From assembly GCA_029204225.1 (NCBI GenBank), contig MU831555.1:64001-128000 (forward strand): DNA of 64,000 nucleotides, given 5' to 3'. The stretch comes from Diphasiastrum complanatum. Lineage: Eukaryota > Streptophyta > Lycopodiopsida > Lycopodiales > Lycopodiaceae. A model generated the notes under the pieces. The model made no database searches. It was given only the letters and a program-made list of their open reading frames with translations, and was not told where the DNA came from. This document shows, in pieces, positions 47,263-59,000 of this stretch (position 1 is its first letter; every line of letters begins with the position of its first letter). The position numbers and the translations under genes were made by a program.

Positions 47263-48010
47263 TGTTGGAGGGTTTGCGGATCCCAAGGCAACCCTAACCC
47301 TAGTTAATAAGTTAGAGGGATTTGGCACCCTGTGTGTGTAAGTCCAACCCGATGATCACATAGAGATTTGATAATTAGAAAGTCAATAAAAGGACTTTAG
47401 GCCTTTTTGCAGGACTTTTAATGTCGCAGGGCCTAAATGTCAAGTTAGTGAATAAAGTTGGGTTTCCCTCCAATTTTGGATGGTTCTCACTCTTTTTTAA
47501 ATTTGAATTATTAAGGAGGCATAAATGGACCAATAGGATTCAAAGGCCAGGGTCCTCCTCTCTACTATACAAAGGGACCAACTCGAGTTTCCCACACATG
47601 TACCTATTTTTATTTCAATAAAGCGAATTGGTTCTCTTGTGAAATGGATTTATGAATGTCCTTGCTCTCTATCACTTTTCCTCCATCTCTCATGCTTTTA
47701 TTGTGTTTTGCTAATTGTTGGATCTGATTGTTATTGGTATTGCATGTTTTTATACTTTTTATGAGAGAGAAAGGGAGAGAGAGAAAGAGTAAGCTATCTT
47801 CATTGTGGAATTAGTGTTAATGGATGTATTGTTAATGCTTAGGGTTAATGGATGTTAGAGTTAGATGTGGATCTTCCATTTATGCCGAAATCTGAACTAT
47901 GCTATCGCTCTCATGGGAACGAATCTACGCGTGACAACTAACCTCATCTCCTCGATGCTAGATTGATTAGATCTTGGGTTGAGGATAGGCAAGGAAAGAA
48001 AACCATTACA
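47263..48010 (+). repeat. 5' LTR of a gypsy element (left border approximate)
   Basis: The right border TTACA at 48010 is fixed by the primer-binding site directly after it. A TG start (TGTTGGAGGG) at 47263 is the best left border I can see, giving about 748 bp. An AATAAA-like word lies near 47618 and GA repeats at 47764-47790. Confidence 0.5.
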
Positions 48011-48012
48011 AT

Positions 48013-48032
48013 TTTGGCGCCGTTGTCAGGGA
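48013..48032 (+). other. Primer-binding site, tRNA-Asp type
   Basis: TTGGCGCCGTTGTCAGGGAG closely matches the TGGCGCCGTTGCCGGGGA primer site characteristic of plant Athila/Tat-type gypsy elements. Confidence 0.8.
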
Positions 48033-48364
48033 GCTATGCCAATCTTTCAGTTTGCAGTATGTTTGTTGGATGGTTAGCTTGCATTAGGCATCTCGTCGTG
48101 GCATGAATAGTGTTAAATCTGCATTTTAGGATTAGTTTGGGAATGATTTTGCTTGATTTGAGTGGATTTGCTTGTTTGAAATCTAATCTGATTGTGGAAC
48201 ATGGAAAGCTATTCAAATCACCAATCTTAAGATCCATTTGGATATGAGATATTAGAGAAAACAACAAAAATCGGTCAAATAAGCTAGACTTTGGTTAAAA
48301 AGAGACAAAAATCGTCATCAAAACGGGACCTATACCAGATCCGATTGAAGATGAACTCATTTCT

Positions 48365-50560
48365 ATGAGTCATGTCTTGACTTATGATGACAATGCAGAA
48401 CTTACTTGTGAGCATTTTCTAAATCATATGGATCCGACCAGATTTGGAGTGCATAATATTCCTGATGAACCAACAATAAAATCGCCAAAAGTAGTTATAT
48501 TGAAGGAAGACATGATCATAGGGTCAATGACGAAGAAACAAGCCAAGCAACATTATAATACGATCCTGAAATGGGAAAATCCTCCTCAAAATATTGATTC
48601 AAAGAATGTGCCACCCTTATTGGATAAAGACAAAGGAAAAGTCAAGGATGATTCTACAAGTCAGAGTTCTAGCAAGACATCATCGTCTAAGAAGTCTTCA
48701 CCTTCGAAGAAGAGTTTATCTTCTCAGAAGTCATCACCTCCACGATCAATTCATACTAAGAAGGCTAAGCGAAGATCCAAGACAAGTCTTTTTGACAAAG
48801 AAAAAGCAAATGTAGTCCAACATGAAAATGTTTGTTATACACTGGATGATTTGGTTATCGTATTGCCCAAAGCACATCGTGAACCCGAAGAACAGGTGCC
48901 AGAATCGAAAGATGTTTATAATGGCCCAGCTAGGACACATGCTATAAATCTTGTTGAACCAGAAAAACCAGAAAAGATTGTACAAGTTGGATCACAACTT
49001 AATCCTGAACAATTTCAAGTGCTCCGAACGTTACTTATTAAGTACCAAGATTATTTTGCATGGATTTATCAAGATCTGAAGGGTATTCCGACGTCAGTTA
49101 TTGAACACACCATACCTTTAGTACCTGATGCAGTTCCAAAGGTTACAAAGCTCTGTCGCTGTAATCCTAATGTTGTGGATCTAATAAAAAAAGAGCTTCA
49201 GAGACTGCTTGACGTCGATTTCATTTATGAGATCGAGCATACAGAATGGGTTTCGACGATTGTCATTGTTCCTAAGAGAATTGGGAAATTAAAAATTTGT
49301 GTGAATCTCAAGGCCTTGAACAAAGTGATGCGAAAGGATCACTTTCCATTACCTTTTATTGAAAGCATTTTGGATCGCCTTGCTGGAGCGGAAGCTTATA
49401 GTTTTCTGGATGGATTTAGTGGTTACAACCAGGTCAAGATTGGACCTACAGATCGCCACAAAATAGCTTTTGCAACAGAATGGGACACCTATGCTTACAA
49501 AGTAATGTCGTTTGGACTCTGTAATACACCAAGTTCGTTCCAAAGAGTAATGCAATTTGCTTTTAAAGATTATCTACAAAAATTTCTTGAAATTTACTTG
49601 GATCACATGGGAGTCCATATAGTACAGATATAGACCACCTAGATCGATTGGAGAAAGTATTTGAAAGATGTCGCAAGTATCAATTTTTTCTAAATCCAGA
49701 AAAATACCAGATATGGGTTTCCCACAGAGTTGTGCTTGGGCATGTGATATCGAGACATGGCATTGTCACAAATTATTCTAAAATCAAGGTTATTGCAGAA
49801 TTGCCACCGCCAACAACAATTTGTGGAGTTTATGTGTTTATTGGTCATGCGAACTACTACTGAATTTTTATTATCTTCTTTGCGGATTTAGCAAGACCTA
49901 TGTACAAACTGACTATTGTTCCTATTTGGACAGTAGAGGCGTTAGAAGCCTTTGAAAAATTAAAAAAAGCATTAATTTCAGCACCAATACAGCATTCTCC
50001 AGATTGGACGATTGAGTTTCATGTTCACACTGATGCCTCAAAATATACAATTGGATCAGTTTTGACGCAACCAGGTGACTATAAGAAGGACTATCCAATA
50101 CGATTCGCAAGCAGACAACTTACAGATCCGGAGAAGAACTATTCAAAAACAGAACGTGAGGCGTTAGCCATGATTTTTTCTGTACGGAAATTTTGTCATT
50201 ACCTCATGGAAACGCACTTTGCATTTTATACGGATCACCAGCCGTTACTTGACTTGGTAAACAAGACGTGCAATACTGGGCGTATTGCAAGATGGTTACT
50301 GTTATTGACTGAATTTGACTTTCAAATTGTGGTTCGAAAGGGGAAGCAACATTATCTAGCCGACTACGTTTTGTGAATAGAATCCGCACTAGTTAATACT
50401 GAAGTGGATGATGAATCACCATACACTGCATTATTCTATGTAGAAGCAATACTTGAGTGGGCAGCGAATATTGTTGAGTATCTGATGCTAGGACAACTGA
50501 ATGACTCTTTGACAAAAGTACAGAAGAGGCAATTGATTCATAAGACTCAACCTTGACTAT
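48365..50560 (+). pseudogene. Ty3/gypsy (non-chromovirus) pol relic: RT and RNase H
   Basis: A long frame, 48365-49633, starts in a protease-linker segment with an S/K-rich run (48655-48780). It goes on through FAWIYQDLKGIP and VIEHTIPL into the RT palm: VIVPKRIGKLKICVNLKALNK, LDGFSGYNQVKI and VMSFGLCNTPSSFQR. The catalytic YxDD box reads YLDH at about 49600, so the second Asp is lost. Frames resume at 49648 (FLNPEKY, LGHVISRHG) and 49900-50376 for RNase H (HVHTDASKYTIGSVL, REALAMIFSVRKFCHYL, YTDHQPL). Gag before it and integrase after it are missing. Lineage follows from the tRNA-Asp primer site. Confidence 0.86.
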
Positions 50561-50715
50561 GTGTTAAAACAAGGTAGAAAATTTAGAAAAGTTTCAAACG
50601 AAAGATATGTCTCAAAACTCAATGGATTTAGGCCTTGGCCTTGACTTGCAAGGCAAGTTTGCTAACAAGCCTTGTAACATGTGTTGGGAATTCAGAAACG
50701 ACACGAATTACGCTC

Positions 50716-50727
50716 GCTCTGATACCA
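50716..50727 (-). other. Primer-binding site, initiator tRNA-Met type
   Basis: On the minus strand this reads TGGTATCAGAGC. It lies 4 bp from the LTR border at 50732 and shows a minus-strand element whose interior extended leftward and has been lost. Confidence 0.85.
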
Positions 50728-50731
50728 CTAT

Positions 50732-51318
50732 TGACAATCTCATATGGAATTCAATTCAATCTGCTGGCTACTTCCTGCTAGATTGGATCTCGTTACAAGA
50801 CTTAACCAAACATCTCTGGTTGGTGTGCACCGCGCGTACATACAATCCTCTAGAGTGTAGACAAACACTGCTGACCTACGTTTCAATTCGTTTAAGCATT
50901 CAACAAGATGAACCAGTGTGCGTAATGAATAATAATAAACAGCTGATAACGAACAAATAATAGTCAGACATCAAAGCATTCTAGATCATTCAACATGTGC
51001 ATTCAAGCTACTATATTATCAATGATCTTTTTACAAGAGCGTTGTTGTGACAAACACACACATCGCATCAGCGTGAGAGAATCTATGTCTCTCACGAATA
51101 ATATAAAGTCATCTCGTTGCGGACTCTTGGACATCGGCTAGCAAAACTGTGTTTAGCTCATGTTGATACTCAACCAATTGATGTTCTATCAATTTGATGT
51201 TCAACCAGAATGATGTTCAATCTATTCTCTCGTGTTTGATCTGTTTATATAGATAGAGATAAAAAAGGTTCAATCTACTATGAGAATACAAGAATGACTG
51301 ATTAAGCACGTCCTAACA
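50732..51318 (-). repeat. 5' LTR of a minus-strand LTR element, 587 bp
   Basis: On the minus strand it begins TGTTAGGACG at 51318 and ends GATTGTCA at 50732, next to the tRNA-Met primer site. A TATATAAAC box near 51252-51243 fits the promoter. Almost no interior remains before the gypsy relic on the left. Confidence 0.65.
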
Positions 51319-51690
51319 ATATCCATATTGTTATCGTCATTGTCCGTGGAGGTGGTACTCCTCCTGGTACTTTCTTTGATCTCCTTTGTACTTTGGAGCG
51401 TGAAGATCCTTCGTCTTTCGGTCTTCGTGTATTCTTTGTCCTTTGTGTCTTATTTGACCTTCGGCTTCGCCATTGAGCTTCTTTGGGTCCACAAACATTT
51501 GACCTTCGTGCTCGGGTGGCCTTCAATCCTCGAACCTTTTACCTTCATCTTCAGGTATCCTTCAGTCCTCGAAGCTTTGGTCTTCGCGTTCGGGCAGTTA
51601 TCTTGCGTTTGTGCAGACTCGAGCTTGAAAGCTAGCAAAGCTTTGTGGCTCGAAACACTTTGTTTCTTTAACATGTATTAGTCATGCATG
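51319..51690. repeat. CTTCG-rich imperfect short repeats
   Basis: Words such as GACCTTCG, GTCTTCG and CCTTCA(G/A)TCCTCGAA recur about every 20-25 bp (for example 51453, 51502, 51523, 51561, 51582). Open frames on both strands follow this pattern (K/R/S-rich on the minus strand). No domain is visible. Confidence 0.5.
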
Positions 51691-54397
51691 AAAATAAGAA
51701 GCATGTATCACTAACAATGTACGTCGCATATAGACTCCTCCAAATAGCCTCTATAGCGCATGAACTAAATATGACCACAAAGGTGAGTGACTTGTAATCA
51801 TTGAGAATTGCCTAAGCAAAAGTAGAACTATTCTATTGAAGTTAAATTAGTTGAGAAAAAAGGGTCGTGATCCTAGCTGCAAATTGTTTTTGCTTTGGCA
51901 CTCACCATTGACAGTTGACTCTCTGAGGAGTGGCTTTTCACTACCAAAGAAGCTTGAGGTTAGTTCCTACATTTAGTGTATCATAAGAAAATTGCCATCA
52001 TTTTACATCATCAGTCCATCACTAATGATCAATATTCTCCATGATTTTACACATTTAAGAGAAGCCCAATTTCAACTTCTAAAGAAAGGTTCCCTCACAC
52101 TTGTTCATCATTTCTAAAGAACGTTTGGTTAAGTAGTCTGATATTATTAATTTGCTTTTGTATCATATGCATAACTTTTGTGCTCATTATTTTTTATGCA
52201 TAGAATGGTTATGACTAGGTCTACGCACATGAAATGCAAAATACATGACAAAAATTTAGAGAGCTTTCAAACATCAATAGAACAGGTATCCAAAATGTGA
52301 CACGAGTTCAACTAGTAAAACACTGATCTCATTATAGGTACAACTTGAAAGGTCAACCTTTGTTGCTCTGTCACTATACAAGTAGCAATGTTTTTAGGTG
52401 TTGGCATTGCATTTCTAACATTTATTGCTTCTGCTTTCCAACAAATTCTACTATTGTATAATTCCATCAAAGCTGGACATTTATTCCCAAAACATGTCAC
52501 GCGTTGTGATGCTTGATTTGAGTTTCAATTGGAATGAATGCTAAGGAGTGTCTTTTGCAAATGTTCATTGTTGACCCAAGTCTATGTATGTGCAGCATGT
52601 TGTTTGTATACAACATCAAAAGAATAAATATGAGTTATATTCATGTTTAATTATTAGTCATATTTGTACCTGATTTATTTCATACTATTTTTGCTGATTT
52701 ACATTTGTCACAATCATGCAATAGAAAGTTACTGATATTTTGTAACAGTTTGCAATTTCTTGGTCTCTAAATTGTACCCCTTTATGGTATTCTTTGTTGA
52801 TATTTCTAGCTCTTCCCGTGGTATTTCTTGAGCAATTCTCTCTGCATGCTATTGGTTGTTGTAAAATGGATCCTCAATATGTTGATTTAGGTGGACATAT
52901 TTGGCAATGTAGTTGAGAATGGTTTCTCCCATCACTGATGATATTAAGTAGTTCACATGGTAGAAGCAGTGTCTCCACAACTATCACTATTGATATATTA
53001 TTTACAAGCCAGGTTTTTGCTCAAAGGCCCCAATGATTGGATCTTTTACAATAAAGGGATACATCAACATCTTGATGATCATCTTTTTGAGTTTGGAATT
53101 TAACAAATTTTGCTTTGAACAAGAACATCTATCAGTTCGTTTCTATTTCATATGAATTGGTCATTTCATGTGCATATGATGTAGCAGGATTAAATATATT
53201 ATTACACTTAAGGATCATACTCTCGATTGTCAAAAATGAATATTCTAAGGGAAAAGAATTAGGCTCTGTTCACAAGTGTTCCTGTCTCTTGTAAACGATG
53301 TGGAATTGTCCGGCTCTGCACACCCACATGTTCACACTCTACTCTTTCCACGCAACAACCTATGCATGTCTATTCACCTGTTGGCACCGGCTCATGCAAC
53401 CATGCTGAAAAATAACATCTTTACCTCCTCCCACAAATGGGCCTTAACATCAAAGCAGACAACATTTGGAAAAAAATGTGCTAGGGAAGAAATTGTGACA
53501 ATGGCTGGAACAAGGAAATGGTGGAGACATCAATAGAAAGATCGATGAAGCATGTGCTAAATTTGAACTAAGACATGTGATGTGACCCTCATGAAGGTAT
53601 GACCCTTGATGTCTTTGTAGTGGAATCGAGTATAAAATGCATTGTTTCTTTTTCAAATTGGGCTCCAGAGACTAATCAAAGGTAAATAATGTGTTGATGC
53701 CATAAAATTCCATGCACCATAGATGAGAAAATAAGCATTGTGTGTGAAATGTAAGATAGATTTTTTTTCTTTTTTTCTCGCTTGCATCAATATTACAAAT
53801 ATATAGTAACATACATTATCACATGTTGCAAAAGAAGCATAAGCATCGTGATTGATAGAACATTTATAAGAACATTGATAACAAAGAACTATAAGTCCCC
53901 AACAAGAAGTTTGAAGAAATCTAGGATTAACAGGAGTGAAGCTTATACTACAACTAAGATCATAGTAGGATCTTATTAAAAGCAAAAAGAATGAAACTAT
54001 GTTGTTGTCATTGGAGCTTAGCCAATTGACTAGAACAAGTCGATCAAGTAGAACAAATTGAAAAACATAGATAATTAGATAACAAAGTAAATTGTTAGCA
54101 TGTCATGTGCATTTAATAATTGTTGTCATCCCTACAAAAAAACTCGCATAACTCGCAAGTGATTTACTCACAATTGGTCAAAACCGTCTAAAATACAATC
54201 TACACGTCCACAATATTCAATTAGTAGCTTTTTATTTGGACGACAGAGCAACCACTAGTGGAGACCATTGTCATGAGAAATGAGGTCCACCCTTGCTTTC
54301 ATCATTGACACTTTTTAAGCGGCTATCAAAGAGGCTACAATTGATTATGAGTGGTTCACACAACACTGGGACCAATCTCATGGTCTTCAATAGACAC
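51691..54397. other. Stretch without recognisable gene
   Basis: AT-rich, with no element borders, coding motifs or RNA genes recognised. Confidence 0.4.
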
Positions 54398-55570
54398 GAT
54401 ATAGTAGATTTATAGAGCTTTTGTATTTACATCCAAATCTTTGATAAGATAAAGTCAAAACGAGTGCATCTTTGCGCTGACCTTTCTTGTAATTGTTGCC
54501 ATATTTGTTTCCTTTGTTTGGTACTATTCTGTATGGTAGTTAAAAGTTTATCCAATATTTTCTTCATTCCACTAGTCACTTTGCTGGAAGTAGGGTCCGT
54601 GAGAGTTTGTCGGCAGCGGAAAGCGGCAACAATCTGGTCCAATGGACGATGTCGCACATTGTGCACACCTGCAGACATCGCGTGGGATCCCATCTCCACT
54701 GCCTAGCCACCCACCTTCCTCCTAGTTGACCCGAAAAGAATTGGTACCAGGGGATAAGGGTATTGTGTCTACTATGAGCTTATATGTGGGTTATGTTTTA
54801 GTCTCCACTTACTTGTGGGACTTACTTATTGATCATATCCTCATCTTAGTAGGCTTCATGTTGATCTTTATAATTGGTATCTTTTGGTGCCTTTATTGAA
54901 GCATGCCATTGCGTGTAGCTTGCATCCTCCAACAACACCCCCATTCAAGTGAGCACATGGCAAAGGACACTCCCACTTGCTCGTATAGGACCCCACTTGG
55001 CTCTAATACCATGTTAGAGTTTGTCGGCAGCGGGGGGCATTCCCACTGCCTAGCCACCGGTCTTTTTTCTACTTGACCCCAAAAGGGCTGGTACCAAGGA
55101 TATTGTGTCTACTATGAGCTTAAAATGTGGGTGGTGTTTTAGTCTCCACTTACTTATAAGACACATGCACTCTTTTGGTGCCTTTATGGAAGCAGCCCAC
55201 TGTGTGTAACTTGCATCCTCCAACATGGTCTACCGTATTACTTGTTCTTTCATGAATGATGATCCGTCGTTGTTGAGCTTGTTGAGTTGATGTCATAAAA
55301 TTTTTCACAAAATTGTTTGTGTCAACAAATGATGAACTCATCAGAGAAGGACTAATCATACATGCGGTGGCATACAAAGAACATTCTCCACTTCTTTCGC
55401 TCTCATAAGCATCTTCATAAGCCTCATAATAAAACGTTATTATCTTCATTATGATCGAAATGTTGTTCCGCACCATAGTGATATCGTCTTTTGAGTTCCT
55501 CATGATCATAGAATTGATCCATGGGCTCGTACTAGTCTTCAGTTCCACATTGCATTTGTTGTTGCTCATC
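54398..55570 (-). pseudogene. Family X gag-like relic, second copy, split by a TRIM
   Basis: The minus-strand reading HERTSNTVD before 55226 and PTSSKVTSGMKKILDKLLTTIQNSTK after 54597 are the two halves of the sequence found uninterrupted at 15735-15840 on the plus strand. The upstream half (55570-55226) holds a 115-codon frame beginning MSNNKCNVELKT, absent from the other copy's visible frame. The family is unidentified; the paired copies support a retroelement gag region. Confidence 0.6.
54598..55225 (-). mobile_element. TRIM (terminal-repeat retrotransposon in miniature)
   Basis: Two direct repeats, 54598-54935 (338 bp) and 55012-55225 (214 bp, lacking about 70 bp and 55 bp present in the other), share GAGTTTGTCGGCAGCGG, TATTGTGTCTACTATGAGCTTA and TTGCATCCTCCAACA. 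The 76-bp interior has a primer site, TGGTATTAGAGCC on the minus strand (55011-54999), and a purine tract AATGGGGGTGT next to the other LTR. The flanks GGGTC (54593-54597) and TGGTC (55226-55230) form a 5-bp target duplication with one mismatch. It has no coding capacity. Confidence 0.8.
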
Positions 55571-55842
55571 CATGCTTATCACTTCATACTGGTCTTCAAT
55601 AACAGCAATAACAAACTGAAATTGATCTTGACCTTGATAATCACCATCATTGGTCATCTTGAGCATCGAATGGTTCAAGTGCATCATCTAGAGACCATTC
55701 TTCAATGAAAAGGAGAAGATATGAAAATTCAAAGAATTCAAAAATTTAATGTGAGTGTAAGGACTTAGAAAAGGGGGTAACGAGAAACTGCGAGGGAAAA
55801 AGGAAGAGAAACTGGCCGTGGACGCGCGACGCACGCAGAGAG

Positions 55843-55845
<3 letters not shown>
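55571..55845. other. Upstream flank of SMC2
   Basis: No gene recognised. It lies between the family X relic and the SMC2 promoter. Confidence 0.4.

Positions 55846-55887
<42 letters not shown>
55846..55887 (+). repeat. GA microsatellite in the SMC2 promoter or leader
   Basis: About 20 GA units, 170-210 bp upstream of the SMC2 start codon. GA/CT tracts of this kind are common near plant transcription starts and can bind GAGA-binding BPC proteins (established for the class; not shown for this site). Confidence 0.9.
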
Positions 55888-55891
<4 letters not shown>

Positions 55892-55913
55892 CTCTGGTTT
55901 CGAATTAATAAAG

Positions 55914-55921
55914 TTTCCCGC
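55914..55921 (+). promoter_or_regulatory. E2F-type site upstream of SMC2
   Basis: TTTCCCGC is a perfect match to the plant E2F/DP consensus (WTTSSCSS), 133 bp upstream of the SMC2 ATG. Condensin genes are expressed in dividing cells, so S-phase control by E2F is plausible, but no experiment is visible in sequence. Confidence 0.6.
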
Positions 55922-56053
55922 TATCTCTCGCCTTCTCAGTTTCAAGCTCCTCTCACAAGCCAAGCTTCTGTCTATTGCAAATATATCGATCAATCCATCT
56001 ATCCATCTGCGTCTTTTGCGAGCTGTGGCTTAAAGTCTGATCCATCTGTGACA

Positions 56054-59000
56054 ATGTTCATCAAAGAAATTTGCCTGGAAGGCTTTAAATCTTATGCGCA
56101 GCGGACTGTGGTTCCGAATCTCGACCCCTATTTTAATGCCATCACGGGCCTCAATGGCTCTGGCAAATCCAACATCCTGGATTCCATTTGCTTCGTGCTT
56201 GGCATAACAAAGCTGGAGCAAGTACGTGCCTCAAATTTACAGGAGCTGGTGTACAAGCAGGGGCAGGCTGGCATTACCAAGGCTACAGTATCTGTGGTTT
56301 TCGATAACTCTGACCGCAATCGAAGCCCCATCGGTTACGAAGATATTAACGAGATCACTGTAACAAGGCAGGTTAGGAATCGAATAAGATTTTCTTCTTC
56401 TTCTATGTATAGTGAAGTCATAGAAGTGAAGTAGATCGATTTGTAAGAATTTTCCACTGGGCTCAAGGCTTGAACAAATGTCCGTTTTCCATTTAAGCAT
56501 CAAGAAGTAGATCAATTCACAGGCAATGTCAAATTATCAATAAATTTCAACATTTTCGTGATCTGTCAATTAATTCTTGTGAGATACTGAAAAATATCCA
56601 CACATTGTTGAGCTTCCGGAGAGGAGAAACATTTTATTTAAAGATTTCCACAGTTGTTTACTTGGTCTTTTGAATACCGAGGCAGACTAGACCGATTTTT
56701 GTTACAAGTAATATTATAATGCTTGTTTGTCAATAACTGGTAATATTCACAACGAATTGCCAAAGAACAGAAAAAGTTTCCCTTTACCGACTTGATTCCA
56801 TCTTCGTTTGAGGATCTTTACATTTGTTTCCACGATTTTCACGAAATTCATGCTAATTAGAATGATTTATGCTTTCAAAATGCTAAGCGTAACGGTTGGT
56901 TGTAATATTTATTGTCAGATAGTCGTTGGTGGAAGAAATAAGTATCTCATCAATGGCCATGTTGCTCAGCCTCAACGTGTACAAAATCTTTTCCATTCGG
57001 TGCAGCTAAACGTAAACAATCCCCATTTTCTTATTATGCAAGGGCGTATCACCAAAGTTCTGAACATGAAGCCTCCAGAAATTCTTTCCATGCTGGAAGA
57101 GGCCGCCGGAACGAGAATGTATGAGACGAAAAAGGAAGCAGCTCTGAAAACGCTAGAAAAGAAGCAAACTAAGGTGGATGAGATTGATAAGATGCTCGAG
57201 CAGGAGATTCTTCCAGCCTTGGAGAAGTTGCGTAAAGAGCGGGCTCAGTACATGCAGTGGGCAAACGCGAATGCCGAGCTTGAACGTTTGAACAGATTTT
57301 GCATCGCATTTGAGTTCTCCGAGGCAGAACGTGTGAAGAACGCTGCCGTAGGTGAAATGGAGCAATTCAAGTCCAAACTTGTGGAGCTCGAAAATTACAG
57401 GCAGCAGCTCGAACTAGAAATTGCAGAAAAAGAAACTTCGATCACCAAATTGACCGAAGAGAAGGAGAAGCAAATGGGGAACGAGGTAACAGAATTGTCG
57501 GAGAAGGTAGACAAGCTGTCGAACGCCCTTGTGAAGGAAACATCAGGATTTACTCATCACAAAGAGAGTCTAAATGCTGAAAAGTTAGCTGTTAAACAGG
57601 TACGAAAGGTGTGCGCAGCTGATTCGTAAGTAGTGACAGATTTGGATTCAGGTGAGTAGATTGTTGTCCAATTGTAAGGGTAAAAGGAAAAGCTTTGTAT
57701 CCTTCATACCTTACTAGCATCGGCTTATACACTCAGATAGCATAGATATATAGTTAGGCTACATAAGGTGTATATTGAACTGTTCCCTTCAAGTAGCTTA
57801 TTATGCCTGGCTGGTTGAATACTATATTTTGCAGTTAGTGAAAGCTATGAAAGATCTCGACGATTCTGTTACAGAGAAAGAAGCCTCTGTCGAGAAGGCT
57901 GAAAAGGAAGCCTCAGAACTAAGGGAAAAGGTTGATAACCTTGGCAAATCTTTAGAAGATTTAGAGAAAGAATATGAGGTAATCTTGTTCAGATCATAGC
58001 ACAATGTGGAGTTGTTATCTTATAGAGCTGATTTCACATCAATCGCAAGCCTTTTCTTATAGCTCATTCAATTAGCAATGTGCCTGCAGTTTCTTTGGGG
58101 TTGGATTTGTACTCAGATTTGCTTTTAACAAGAAATTCATTTCGTATTTCTAACTCTTTTAGCTCAAAAAGTTCCTGGCATTTCCCTTTGAGCTCTAACG
58201 GCCATGTTTGCACTCTGTATCACACAAACTACATTGCACAAAACTCTGATTCTCATGATGTTAATTTAACAAGACTGTGCAGTGTGAGTTGCTTTTGGTT
58301 GTAGCTTGTTCAGCTCATGGTTTCCTGCAATTTATTTTTTTGGAGGTTGGATTTGTTTAATAGATGTGCTTTTAACAAGGATATGCCCATTTTTGTATTC
58401 CAAGCAGTTGAAGCCAACAATGCCCCTGGTTTTTTTTTTTTGAGAGGTTCAATTGTTCAATGCAGTTAAAGTATGCTGGCTGAGCTGATCATTGTTAGAG
58501 CTTAATAAACCTTACCAGTCAAATCTGTAATTTGTTTACTTCTGAGGACAAGCTACCAGAATAAAATCCAATGTTCTGATTGATTTTTTTGAGCCTTTTG
58601 TCCTTTGACAAGCTTTGTCCTCTGTTTGATTCTGCCAATTTATTGTTCCATGCAGAAAGGCTTTCTCGACCATATGAGAATGCCTGCGAATAAGTACTCG
58701 TTCTTACAGTATTCTCCACATATTTTGCCTTTGGTCGTTATGAAGTGGCAAAAGGATTGTATGAACCTGTAGTTACATAGAACACGAGCTTCTCAGACAT
58801 TTATCCGGTTGAGCCTCAACAAATTTGTTACATTACTTGTGATGTCCTCACTACCTGAGCATCCTTCTGATGGCATTTACAGTTTTAGGTTTTTTATGGG
58901 GGAGAAGCACACAACTGTATTGCTGTAGTTCTTGCTTAGGCCCTTAACCTGCTCTGCACTTTTGGGCTTTGAAGAATGTCTTTTTGAAAGCTCCCATTCT

